Shown: in pieces, positions 45,150-53,651 of the stretch
How the letters are laid out: the number at the start of each line of letters is the position of its first letter
Numbering within the stretch: the first letter of the stretch is position 1
From: GCA-2731375 sp964590195
GTDB taxonomy: Bacteria > Pseudomonadota > Alphaproteobacteria > GCA-2731375
Assembly: GCA_964590195.1 (NCBI GenBank)
Contig: CAZPWJ010000021.1
Location: forward strand, 1-64,000
DNA: 64,000 nt
Direction: 5' to 3'
Notes under the pieces: generated by a model
Told to the model about the DNA's origin: nothing
Databases searched by the model: none
What the model saw: only the letters and a program-made list of their open reading frames with translations
Position numbers and translations under genes: made by a program

Positions 45150-45867
45150 ATGACCTCAACTATTGGCATACTTGAAGCGGGCGCGGTGGCGCCGGAATTT
45201 CACGGCTATTTGACAACATTCTCGGAGGCTTTCCGGCGCTTTTTTGCATTCCACTGGTGAGGGGCCGGAACTACGCTCCTATCTGTGCTACGACGGCGAA
45301 TTCCCCGGCCAGGCAGACGAGTGCGACGGCTGGCTGATCACCGGCGCCGCCGCTTCCGTCTATGATGGCGATGCCTGGATCGCGCTACTGGAAGCTTTCG
45401 TGCGCACGGCGGCGGAAACCCGGCCTGTCGTGGGCATTTGTTTCGGCCATCAACTGATTGCCCAGGCTTTCGGCGGCAGGGTGGAGAAGGCGTCCGGTTG
45501 GGGCGTTGGCGTGCACCGTCATGAGGTAAGGGTTCAGGTGGACTGGATGCTGCCGGCGATGCAAAGCCTCTCCCTGTTGGCCTCCCATCAGGATCAGGTG
45601 GTCACGCCGCCGCCGGGCGCCGAGGTGCTGGGGGGCAGTGACTTTTGTCCCATCGGCGTCATGACCATTGGCCGGAACGTTCTGAGCATCCAGAACCACC
45701 CGGAATTGACCCGCGATTTCGCCAGCGAACTTCTTCGGGTACGCCGCGGGATCGTTGGCCCCGCCACCGCCGATACCGCTCTCGCCAGCATGGCCACGCC
45801 CACCGACGAAACCGCCGCCGCCGCCTGGATTCTAAATTTTCTTGGTCGTGGGCCGCGGGCTGGCTAA
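45150..45867 (+). pseudogene. Class I glutamine amidotransferase-like gene with a frameshift
   Basis: Two open pieces form one gene. The first (45150-45260) encodes the normal N-terminus MTSTIGILEAGAVAPEFHG to FRRF; then the frame stops at TGA 45258. The second, in the next frame from 45244, encodes the rest, with the nucleophile Cys in VVGICFGHQLIAQAFGG and the His-x-Glu pair in IQNHPELT. The break falls in a run of six T (45240-45245). With five T the frame reads through and joins smoothly (FRRFLHSTGEGPELRSY). So the gene is either inactivated, wrongly sequenced, or read by slippage. Its catalytic triad is complete, so it was recently functional. The family hydrolyses gamma-glutamyl amides or feeds ammonia to partners. 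Confidence 0.85.
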
Positions 45868-45920
45868 TTGCGGGGACACAATACTTAATTAAGATAATTA
45901 GGTATTGTGTCCCCGTAATT
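45866..45920. repeat. Long inverted repeat resembling a REP/RAYT-associated palindrome
   Basis: Two 25-bp arms (45866-45890 and 45896-45920) differ at two positions and are separated by 5 nt. The core is GGGGACACAATAC facing its complement. Palindromes with this core are known around Y1 (RAYT/IS200-like) transposase genes. No transposase is present here, so it would be a solo copy. It begins within the stop codon of the preceding gene and could also end transcription. Confidence 0.7.
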
Positions 45921-45990
45921 GCATCTGACGCTTTGCATCCCTGGGCGATTGATGATTTAGTCGTTGCGCGTTGAATCTGGAGTATTTGAA

Positions 45991-47118
45991 ATGGTTGAGA
46001 AATATGCCGACGGCATGATGCACGGCGCGGCGGGTACGGTTTCCATCGAGTCCATGCGGGAAAAGATCAAGGACGTGGCGTTGACCTATGGCGCCACCTC
46101 GGTCGGCATTAATACCGTCGAGACCCTGGCCGGCGGCCCGCCTTCGACCGACCTAAGCTATATTCTGGGCAGCGCCCGCTCGGCCATCACCTTCGCCGTG
46201 CCCCATGATGCCGACAATATCCGCGATTTTCTCTCGAAAAAGGACCGCCACGGCCATCAGCAGGACCAGAACCATTCCAACACCATGGCCAGCGGTATCG
46301 CCGGCATGGTGGCCAGCTATCTGGGCCAGTTCGGCGCCGAGGCGGTGGCCGTGATGGCGAATTCGGTCTACCGCGCCGGCAACGACGTCAGGTATATCGA
46401 GCAACAACCGGATATCTCCCACCGCTATCTGGCGATCCGCTGCGGCCTTGGCTGGTTTGGCTTTTCCGGCAACGTGCTGACGCCCGAGCATGGCCCCAAC
46501 GTGGTCTTTGCCACCGCCGTCACCGATGTGCCCCTGGCGGCGGACGAGCCATTGGCGGAGGACGATAATTATTGTGACGAATGCCAGGCCTGCAACGCCT
46601 CCTGTCCCTCGGGCTTTTTCCGTTTTGGCAAGAAGGACAAGATCTCGGTGACAATGGGCGGGCGTGAATTTACCTACACCGAACGCCGGGACTATGCCCG
46701 CTGCACCTACGTCTGTGCCGGCTATAACGGCCTGGCCAAGAATGGCCGCTGGTCGACCTGGTCGCCGGGCCGCTTTCCCATTCCCAATGATGACAGAGAA
46801 TTGAAGAACGCCTATCGCCAGGCCATCCCGCCGTTCAACCGCCGCCCCGCGCCGGAGGGTGTGAACAACAAACAGCCCATGGTCTTCGGCTTCGGCGGCC
46901 AGGATTTGAGTACCACCTGCGGCAACTGCGCCCTGGTCTGCCACCCGGAGCGGGAAGAGCGCGACCGCCGTATTACCTCGTTGCAGCAGGGCGGCGTGGT
47001 TGTTCAGCACGAAGACGGAAGTGTCGAGGCGATGCCTGCCAAGGACGCCAAGGAATTCCTAGCGGCCATGCCGGCGGAGCGGCGCCAGGATTTCGAATTC
47101 GTCGAGGATGGCGATTGA
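45991..47118 (+). CDS. Iron-sulfur protein related to epoxyqueuosine reductase / reductive dehalogenases
   Basis: Protein of 375 residues from ATG 45991 (GGAG 9 bp upstream). A ferredoxin-type 4Fe-4S motif C-x2-C-x2-C-x3-C-P is seen in CDECQACNASCPSG. A second cluster uses CGNCALVCHP plus a further Cys. A region similar to the cobalamin-dependent QueG N-terminal domain (ALTYGATSVGINTVETLAG...; CGLGWFGFSGN) precedes them. This arrangement suits a corrinoid or Fe-S reductase; the substrate is unknown. There is no Tat signal, so it is probably cytosolic. Confidence 0.82.
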   Translation: MVEKYADGMMHGAAGTVSIESMREKIKDVALTYGATSVGINTVETLAGGPPSTDLSYILGSARSAITFAVPHDADNIRDFLSKKDRHGHQQDQNHSNTMASGIAGMVASYLGQFGAEAVAVMANSVYRAGNDVRYIEQQPDISHRYLAIRCGLGWFGFSGNVLTPEHGPNVVFATAVTDVPLAADEPLAEDDNYCDECQACNASCPSGFFRFGKKDKISVTMGGREFTYTERRDYARCTYVCAGYNGLAKNGRWSTWSPGRFPIPNDDRELKNAYRQAIPPFNRRPAPEGVNNKQPMVFGFGGQDLSTTCGNCALVCHPEREERDRRITSLQQGGVVVQHEDGSVEAMPAKDAKEFLAAMPAERRQDFEFVEDGD

Positions 47119-47125
47119 TCCGGCG

Positions 47126-47581
47126 TTACCGGCCACCGTTGCCAGGCGGGCGGGCGACAAAGCCGAATTTTTCATCGCCGCGAAAACCGCAAGCCTTGTA
47201 GAAGTTGTGCGTCGATTCTCGACTTGATCCAGTCTGCAACATGACCTTGTAGCAGCCTCTGTCCCAGGCATGCCGCAGCGCATGCCCGATGATCGCCTTG
47301 CCAATACCCTTGCCCCGCAAAGTCTCTTCCGTGACAACATTTTCGATGATCCCGTAGGGGGATGCACCGCGCGTCATGTTGGGAATGATGTTCAGGTAGC
47401 ATGTCGCTTGGACATCGGCATTGTCGTTTTCAAGCAGAAAAAGATGCAGGCTCTCGGACCGAAGGATTTCGTTAAAAACGGCGCGATCCTCGCCATGCTC
47501 TAGTTTAGGGTCGTCGGGATGAAGTTGCGCGTGAAGTTCGCTCAAGCGTTCGAAATCTCTTTCTCTAGCTTCCCGTATCAC
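47126..47581 (-). CDS. GNAT family N-acetyltransferase
   Basis: Acetyl-CoA-dependent acyltransferase of 151 residues. Motif A is LRGKGIGKAIIGHALRHAWDRG, where the GKGIGKA part contacts the acetyl-CoA pyrophosphate. C-terminal HNFYKACGF is the usual motif B. The start is GTG at 47581 after AGGGG. It is 10 bp downstream of the dihydropyrimidinase stop and on the same strand, so may be co-transcribed. Acceptor unknown. Confidence 0.9.
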   Translation of the reverse strand: MIREARERDFERLSELHAQLHPDDPKLEHGEDRAVFNEILRSESLHLFLLENDNADVQATCYLNIIPNMTRGASPYGIIENVVTEETLRGKGIGKAIIGHALRHAWDRGCYKVMLQTGSSRESTHNFYKACGFRGDEKFGFVARPPGNGGR

Positions 47582-47591
47582 CTTGTTGCCC

Positions 47592-49061
47592 CTACCGATG
47601 CGCCCCCGGTGCGCCCAAGCGGGCTGACGTTGTCAGCGCCGTGCGTGCCGCCGCGCCCCGGCTGTTGGCATGCAGGCCGCCGTAGGGCCCGCGTTTGACA
47701 AAGGCACCGTCGCCGGGCTGGCCCAAGTATTGGCCTTTGTCGATGATCACCCGGCCCCGCGAGAGTACGGTCTCGGTAAAGCCGCGCACCTTGGTGCCTT
47801 CATAGGCGTTGTAGTCGATATTCATGTGATGGGTGTGGGCATTATGCAGCGAGATCGTTTCTTCCCGGTCGGGATCGAAAATCACGATGTCGGCGTCGCT
47901 GCCCACGGCGATGGTGCCCTTCTTGGGAAACAGCCCGAAAATCTTGGCCGGCGAGGTCGAAGTCAGCTCGACAAAGCGGTTCAGGGAGATATTCCCGTGG
48001 TTGACGCCCTTGTGATAGATCAGGCTCATGCGGTTCTCCACACCGGGGCCGCCGTTGGGGATCTGGGAGAAATCGTCGCGGCCAAGTTCTTTTTGGTCGC
48101 GGATGCAGAACGGGCAATGGTCGGTTGAAATCACGTCCAGGGCCGAATTGCGAAGGCCGCCCCATAATTCGTCCTGGTTCCACTTTTCCCGCAACGGCGG
48201 CGTCAGGACATATTTGGCGCCGTCAAAGCCGGGTTCGTCATAGCAGTCGATATCCAGCAGCAGATATTGCGGGCAGGTCTCCGCATGGGCCATGACTCCG
48301 CGCGCTTGCGCCATGCGCAATTGCTCCAAAGCATCAAAGCAACTGAGGTGCACCAGATAAACCGGCGCCTGGGCGACCTCGGCGATGGCCAGGGCCCGGT
48401 GCGCGCCCTCCGCCTCCAGCCGTGTGGGGCGAGTCAGGGCATGGTATTTGGGTTCGATATGGCCCTCGGACAAGGCGATCTTGACCAACTCGTCAATGAC
48501 GATGCCGTTTTCGGCATGCATGCAGACAAGGGTGCCGTCCTCGCCCGCCTTGCGCATGGCCCTAAATATGGTGCCGTCATCCGACAGCAGGACGCCGGGA
48601 TAGGCCATGAACAGTTTGTAGGAGGTGACGCCTTCCTCCGATAATCGGCGCATTTCGGGCAGGCGTTCTTCCGGCATATCGGTGATGACCATGTGAAAGC
48701 CATAGTCGATGGCGGTGCGGCCGGCGGCCTTTTCATGCCAGGTATCCAGTGCGTCCAGGGTCGAGGTGCCCTTGGTCTGGATGGCGAAATCGACAATGGT
48801 CGTCGTGCCGCCATAGGCCGCCGCCCTGGTACCGGTTTCAAAGGTGTCGGAGGTGGTGGTGCCGCCGAACGGCATCTCCAAATGGGTATGGGGATCAACG
48901 CCGCCCGGGATCACCAATTTGCCGGCGGCATCGATAACATGATCCGCCTCGATCTCGAGATTGCGCCCGATCAGCGAGACCGTTTCGGCGCCAATGAAGA
49001 TATCGGCATGGTAATCATCCGCCGCCGTAACGATGCGGCCATTCTTTATGAGAACCGTCAC
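47592..49061 (-). CDS. hydA: Dihydropyrimidinase / D-hydantoinase
   Basis: Binuclear metal amidohydrolase of 489 residues that opens dihydropyrimidine or 5-substituted hydantoin rings. Metal ligands: HTH in GGVDPHTHLEMP, the carboxylated Lys in SYKLFMAYPG, later His residues in YLVHLSCF and the Asp in STDHCPF. The C-terminal IDYNAYEGTKVRGF is typical. The start is GTG at 49061 after GGGGAGAGGGGC. It lies divergent to the polyamine-type ABC binding protein; together with the hyuAB genes downstream this region seems devoted to cyclic amides. Confidence 0.95.
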   Translation of the reverse strand: MTVLIKNGRIVTAADDYHADIFIGAETVSLIGRNLEIEADHVIDAAGKLVIPGGVDPHTHLEMPFGGTTTSDTFETGTRAAAYGGTTTIVDFAIQTKGTSTLDALDTWHEKAAGRTAIDYGFHMVITDMPEERLPEMRRLSEEGVTSYKLFMAYPGVLLSDDGTIFRAMRKAGEDGTLVCMHAENGIVIDELVKIALSEGHIEPKYHALTRPTRLEAEGAHRALAIAEVAQAPVYLVHLSCFDALEQLRMAQARGVMAHAETCPQYLLLDIDCYDEPGFDGAKYVLTPPLREKWNQDELWGGLRNSALDVISTDHCPFCIRDQKELGRDDFSQIPNGGPGVENRMSLIYHKGVNHGNISLNRFVELTSTSPAKIFGLFPKKGTIAVGSDADIVIFDPDREETISLHNAHTHHMNIDYNAYEGTKVRGFTETVLSRGRVIIDKGQYLGQPGDGAFVKRGPYGGLHANSRGAAARTALTTSARLGAPGAHR

Positions 49062-49276
49062 GCCCCTCTCCCCGAAATATGTTTGTTACTTTAAGCTTTG
49101 CGGATTCTAAACCTAATGTATCATTAAACCAGCTTTGCGCTAGGCGGTAGGCGAGTTGCACTGTTGTAGCGTCGCTGGGGGCAAGGGATGGATGAGGCGT
49201 GGGGTCCGCGACAAAATCATGCGATGATTGCCACGCGAATGGATAGGCCATGTGACAAGCCGATGGGAGGCAAGAA

Positions 49277-50563
49277 ATGACCGTGAAAAATGGCAACAGC
49301 AAATCTGGTGGCGCATCATTGCGGATGAGCCGGCGTAAATTCATGGGGACCGCCGCGACGGTGGCGGCGGCGGGTGGTATCACCGGTTTCCCCAATATCG
49401 TACAGGCCGCCGATCCAATTCGGACGATCGGCCTGGGCGTTAGTATCATCAACGAAATTCAGGGCAAGGCGGCCAAGGATGTGGGCTTTAAAATCCGCGG
49501 CCAGGCGCTTGGCTATGGCGCCCTGTTTGGCAAGACCCTGAACCAGAATGATCAGTACGAAGTATCCGAATGTTACTTCGATATGTTCGACGTGATGATC
49601 CCCTCGAAGGTATTCCAGCCCATCGATACCAAGCGGATCAAGGATTGGGACAAGGTGTCCAACCTGACCAAGACGGGAATGTTGACGCCTGGTTCCAGCG
49701 TCGGTCAGGGCGATGCGCCGGTGCGGCAGATCTGGGTCGACAAGGACGGCAACCGGACCAAGGGGCCGTCGCGCTATATCTCAGCCGTGCCCGGCTGGCA
49801 CAATGCGGACTCTCTCGGTTACAACCCCGAAGATACCGGCCGGTCGATCGATAGCTGGGCCGAACTGTTCAGCTCTGACTTCAAGGGCAGGGTGGCGCTG
49901 CTCAATGTGCCGCAGATCGGTGCCATGGATGCGGCCATGGGCGTGGAAGCCCTGGGCCTGATCAAGTTTGGCGACAAGGGCAACATGACCAAGAAAGAAA
50001 TCGATTTCCTGGTCGACTTCCTGATCAAGAAGAAAAAGGAAGGCCACTTCCGCGCCTTCTGGGAAACCTTTGGCCAATCCGTCAACCTGATGGTCAGCGG
50101 CGAGGTTGCCCTGCAAAGCATGTGGTCGCCGGCGGTGACGGCGGTGAATGCCGAGGGCGTGCCCTGTATCTATGCTTCTCCCAAGGAAGGCATGCGCGGC
50201 TGGCACGGTGCCCTGGCGATTTCGGCCAAGGCGTCAGGCAAGAAATTGGATCAGGCCTACGACTACATCAACTGGTGGCTTGATGGCTGGGCCGGCGCCT
50301 TTGTCGCCCGTCAGGGTTATTACATGTCAACGCCCGCCAACACCAAGAAACACCTGCCCGCCGACGAGTGGGACTTCTGGTATGAAGGCAAACCCGCGGC
50401 CAAGGAACTGCCGGATCCGTTCGGCTCGCCCCTGGTTGAAAAGGGCGTGGTGCGCGATGGCGGCTCGTACGAACAACGCTTCAAGAAGATCGCCGTTTGG
50501 AACTCGATCATGAGCGAGAACGACTATCTGGTGAAACGTTGGACGGAATTCCTGACCGCGTGA
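49277..50563 (+). CDS. ABC transporter substrate-binding protein, spermidine/putrescine type, Tat-exported
   Basis: Periplasmic binding protein of 428 residues. The N-terminus has a twin-arginine signal (SRRKFMGT, then TVAAAGGITGFPNIVQA). The remainder matches the PotD/PotF-like extracellular solute-binding family, for example AVPGWHNADSLGYNPE, VALLNVPQIGAMDAAMG and QAYDYINWWLDGWAGAF. It is the first gene of a three-gene importer unit. GGGAGG lies 6 bp before the ATG. The 215-bp gap to the divergent dihydropyrimidinase contains AT-rich sequence suited to promoters (49075-49135). Ligand not certain: polyamine-type, but may be another amine or acid. Confidence 0.93.
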   Translation: MTVKNGNSKSGGASLRMSRRKFMGTAATVAAAGGITGFPNIVQAADPIRTIGLGVSIINEIQGKAAKDVGFKIRGQALGYGALFGKTLNQNDQYEVSECYFDMFDVMIPSKVFQPIDTKRIKDWDKVSNLTKTGMLTPGSSVGQGDAPVRQIWVDKDGNRTKGPSRYISAVPGWHNADSLGYNPEDTGRSIDSWAELFSSDFKGRVALLNVPQIGAMDAAMGVEALGLIKFGDKGNMTKKEIDFLVDFLIKKKKEGHFRAFWETFGQSVNLMVSGEVALQSMWSPAVTAVNAEGVPCIYASPKEGMRGWHGALAISAKASGKKLDQAYDYINWWLDGWAGAFVARQGYYMSTPANTKKHLPADEWDFWYEGKPAAKELPDPFGSPLVEKGVVRDGGSYEQRFKKIAVWNSIMSENDYLVKRWTEFLTA

Positions 50564-50610
50564 TAACAGACGTACGATAATACCGTACGATAATTCTGTG
50601 CAATAATACC

Positions 50611-50640
50611 GGGCCGGTGCGGCATCCGCCGTGCCGGCCC
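50611..50640 (+). terminator. Hairpin between binding-protein and permease genes
   Basis: A 12-bp stem with two wobble pairs (50611-50622 with 50629-50640) and a 6-nt loop, followed by ATTCTATATT instead of a T run. It probably protects or attenuates the transcript so that more binding protein than permease is made. Just before it an 11-bp direct repeat CGTACGATAAT occurs at 50571-50581 and 50584-50594. Confidence 0.6.
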
Positions 50641-50671
50641 ATTCTATATTAACCTCTGCTATCGTCTCGGA

Positions 50672-51649
50672 ATGACAAACGCCAGCGAACAGCATCATAC
50701 CGGCTTGATCGGCAGCCAGCCCCAGCCCGATGGTTCCGTCCAGGGTAAAATCCGCTATGCCGAGGAAGGTTTTTCCACCGCTTGGCTGATCGCCCCAGCA
50801 ACGATCTGGCTGATCCTGTTTCTGGTTGTTCCGCTGGTTTCCATCGTCGTGTTCAGCTTCTGGGAAAATACCGCACAAGGTTTGAGCCCGGCATTCTCCC
50901 TGGAATTCTATGGCGAATATTTCTACACCAAGGGCTTTTTCGACGTTGAGTCCGATCGCTTCCTGTTGCCCAGCGTATTCATCCGCACCCTTGGTTCCAC
51001 GGTCTATTTCACTCTGGTCACCATGCTGCTGTGTCTGATCGTGGGCTATCCCATCGCCTATTTTCTGGCCATGCAGGTGCAGGCGTTCAAATGGCAGTTG
51101 GCCCTGTTCCTGTTGTGCATGGTGCCGTTCTGGACCTCGTATCTGATCCGCGCCGTGGCCTGGCTGCCCATGCTGGGCCGTCGCGGCCTGATCAACCAGG
51201 CGCTGCTGGGCCTCGGCATCGTCGATAAGCCGGTCAGTTTTCTGTTCTATTCCGAATTCGGCTACACCATGGCCCTGGTGCAGATTTATGTGGTGCTGGG
51301 CATTGGGCCGATCTTCTTTTCCCTGGCCAAGATCAACAAGGACATACTCGAGGCCGCCACCGATATGGGGGCGACGCCGTTCCAGATTTTCCGCGAAATC
51401 ATTGGCCCTATGTCGTTGCCCGGCGTCGCCATCGGGATGATTTTCATCTTTGTCATGATCATGGGCGAATTCGCCACCGCCGTGGTGGTCTATGGCGGCA
51501 AGACGTCGACCGCCGGCACGGTGATCCTGAATTATTACGGCATCGCCAACTATCCTTTCGCCGCCGTCAACGCCCTGATGCTGATGCTGGCCATGGTGAT
51601 CGGTATTATCGTCATCCTGCGCGTCGTCGATATCCGCAAGGAGCTGTAA
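50672..51649 (+). CDS. ABC transporter permease (PotB type)
   Basis: Inner-membrane permease of 325 residues, first of a pair. About six hydrophobic helices. The EAA motif that contacts the ATPase is seen as EAATDMGATPFQIFREIIGPMSLPG (conserved EAA-x3-G). N-terminal cytosolic extension of about 35 residues. The start ATG has a weak site, consistent with lower expression than the binding protein. It is followed 2 bp later by the second permease. Confidence 0.93.
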   Translation: MTNASEQHHTGLIGSQPQPDGSVQGKIRYAEEGFSTAWLIAPATIWLILFLVVPLVSIVVFSFWENTAQGLSPAFSLEFYGEYFYTKGFFDVESDRFLLPSVFIRTLGSTVYFTLVTMLLCLIVGYPIAYFLAMQVQAFKWQLALFLLCMVPFWTSYLIRAVAWLPMLGRRGLINQALLGLGIVDKPVSFLFYSEFGYTMALVQIYVVLGIGPIFFSLAKINKDILEAATDMGATPFQIFREIIGPMSLPGVAIGMIFIFVMIMGEFATAVVVYGGKTSTAGTVILNYYGIANYPFAAVNALMLMLAMVIGIIVILRVVDIRKEL

Positions 51650-51651
51650 CG

Positions 51652-52479
51652 ATGGCGCGCTGGACACCGGAGCGTTGGCGCAAGTTGCGGGTGAAGACCG
51701 GCTTTTCGATCTATTACGTGATCTTCCTCGCCTTCATCTATGGGCCGATGTTCGCCATGTTCATCCTTTCGTTTCAGGGCCGGCGGGGCGGTACGTCGTT
51801 TCCCATGCGGGGGTGGAGCCTGTATTGGTGGAACAAGCTGCTGGAACCGTCAACGGTGGGCGACATGCAGGGTGCCCTGGGCCGGTCGCTTATCTTGGCC
51901 TTGATGGTGATGGTCATAACGGCCTTGTTCTCCACCATGCTGGCCATGGCCTTCCGCAAAGCGTTCCGCTATTCCAACGTGCTGTTCTATACCATTCTGA
52001 CAGGCCTGATGGTGCCCGGCGTGTTGCTCAGCCTGGGCATGGCGATCCTGATGCGGCAGTTGGGTTTATCGCCGGCGTGGTATTCATCCGGCCTGGCGGT
52101 GCATGTAATCTGGGCCCTGCCGTTCGGTTATCTGGTGATGATGGCCGTTTTCAACCGCTTTGATTCCAGGCTGGAGGAGGCGGCCCGCGATATGGGCGCC
52201 GATGAATGGACCGTGTTCAAGGAGATTACCCTGCCCCTGATCACGCCGGGTGTGGTCGCCGCCGGTCTGTTCGGTTTCACGCTGTCCTATGATGAATTCG
52301 CCCGTACCACGTTGCTGGCCGGGGCGGACAACACCCTGCCCCTGGATATCAACGCCTCGATGACCCAGCGCATCCGGCCCACATTATTTGCCTTGGGCAC
52401 CGCCTCGACGCTGTTTTCGCTAGCAATGATCTCGATATTTCTGGGGATTTACACCATCCTCTACCGCCGCTCACGTTAG
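51652..52479 (+). CDS. ABC transporter permease (PotC type)
   Basis: Second permease, 275 residues with about six helices. The EAA motif appears as EEAARDMGADEWTVFKEITLPLITPG. AAGGAG lies 8 bp before the ATG, inside the end of the first permease. With the binding protein and the ATPase at 55810-56922 it would make a complete importer. Its 3' end overlaps the convergent enolase-superfamily gene by 9 bp. Confidence 0.93.
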   Translation: MARWTPERWRKLRVKTGFSIYYVIFLAFIYGPMFAMFILSFQGRRGGTSFPMRGWSLYWWNKLLEPSTVGDMQGALGRSLILALMVMVITALFSTMLAMAFRKAFRYSNVLFYTILTGLMVPGVLLSLGMAILMRQLGLSPAWYSSGLAVHVIWALPFGYLVMMAVFNRFDSRLEEAARDMGADEWTVFKEITLPLITPGVVAAGLFGFTLSYDEFARTTLLAGADNTLPLDINASMTQRIRPTLFALGTASTLFSLAMISIFLGIYTILYRRSR

Positions 52480-53649
52480 CTGGGGTGTTTGGTAGCCCAC
52501 CTTGCCGTCAATCTTGATCTCGACCTGCACCAGATAGCGGGCCAGGGCGTCCATATCGATCTCCATGCCCAGACCGGGCGCATCGGGGGCACGGACAAGG
52601 CCGTCGCTATCCCGTTCGATCAGGCTTTGGGTGATTTCCCGCGATAGTGGCTTGGCCTCGACCGGGTATTCGCAGATGTCGTCCTGTTCGTGGCCGGCGA
52701 AAGCCTGTAGCGAGGCGCTGAGGGCGATATGCGAATTAAAGGTATGGTTGACGAAACGCACATCGCGCTGGGCGGCGTAATCGGCTACCCGCTTACTGTC
52801 GGATACTCCCATGCGTCCGGCATCGATTTGCACATAGCCGATACCGGCATGGTCGATCATCTGTTGCGCCATGTGAAAATTGTGCGCGCCCTCGCCACCG
52901 GCGATGCGCAAGGGTGCGGCGCGTTCCGCCAGTTCCTTGTACGGACCCAGGGCGGCGGAGATGAATGGTTCCTCCAACCAGGTGGCCCGATGCGCGATAA
53001 GGGCATCAAGGCGGGCGGCGGCGGCCTCCACATCGTCGACCCAGACCGTGCCCGCATCGACCAAAAGAATGCCGTCCTCGCCCAGGCCTTCGCGGGCGGC
53101 GGCGATGTGCGCGGCATCCACTGCCGCATCACCCTGGCCGTAAGGCCCCCAGCCGAATTTGACGGCGCGAAAACCGGCGGCCCGCTGGGCCGCGCCCTTG
53201 GCCAGGGTTTCCTGCGGATCATCGCCAAACAGCTGCGAGGCATAGGGTGTTTTTGCCGTGCTTTTGCCGTGACCCAGCAGGCGCCAGACCGGTTCGCCCC
53301 GGCGCCGGCCCAACAGATCCCACAGCGCCATGTCGATGCCCGCTAATGTATGCGAGGTCTGCAGCAGGTCAAGGCTGTTGGCGCGCACCTCGCGGTTAAT
53401 GCGGGCGATGTCCGCCGCATCATCCAGGCGCTGACCCAGGACGGAGGTTCCCACCGGTTGGCAAATGCCATGGGACATCGGCGCGATGAAAGAGGCGATG
53501 GAAACCAGCGGTGCCGCATCACATTCACCCCAGCCCACATCGCCGCCCGAGGCTACGCGCACCAGCAGGGAATCCTGGCTGTTGTCGGCGATTGCCTCGA
53601 CTTCAGGCATGCGCAGGTAAAAGAAGTCAACGGCTTCGATCGTCGCCAT
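52471..53649 (-). CDS. Mandelate racemase / muconate lactonizing enzyme family protein (enolase superfamily)
   Basis: TIM-barrel enzyme of 392 residues that would abstract a proton alpha to a carboxylate. Metal ligands are seen as Asp in LLVDAGTVW, Glu in WLEEPF and Glu in RIAGGEGAHN. A C-terminal His lies in FVNHTFNSHIALSAS. The second-strand motif is VKFGWGP: the first Lys is present but the second Lys of the usual K-x-K is Gly, as in acid sugar dehydratase-like branches. It is 3 bp after the uronate dehydrogenase-like gene, so the pair probably acts on a sugar acid. Confidence 0.9.
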   Translation of the reverse strand: MATIEAVDFFYLRMPEVEAIADNSQDSLLVRVASGGDVGWGECDAAPLVSIASFIAPMSHGICQPVGTSVLGQRLDDAADIARINREVRANSLDLLQTSHTLAGIDMALWDLLGRRRGEPVWRLLGHGKSTAKTPYASQLFGDDPQETLAKGAAQRAAGFRAVKFGWGPYGQGDAAVDAAHIAAAREGLGEDGILLVDAGTVWVDDVEAAAARLDALIAHRATWLEEPFISAALGPYKELAERAAPLRIAGGEGAHNFHMAQQMIDHAGIGYVQIDAGRMGVSDSKRVADYAAQRDVRFVNHTFNSHIALSASLQAFAGHEQDDICEYPVEAKPLSREITQSLIERDSDGLVRAPDAPGLGMEIDMDALARYLVQVEIKIDGKVGYQTPQLT

Positions 53650-53651
53650 GG

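Noticed and set aside
45244..45867. Short glutamine amidotransferase starting at a TTG at 45244
   Set aside because: No ribosome binding site and the conserved N-terminus is encoded just upstream in another frame, so this is the second part of a frameshifted gene.
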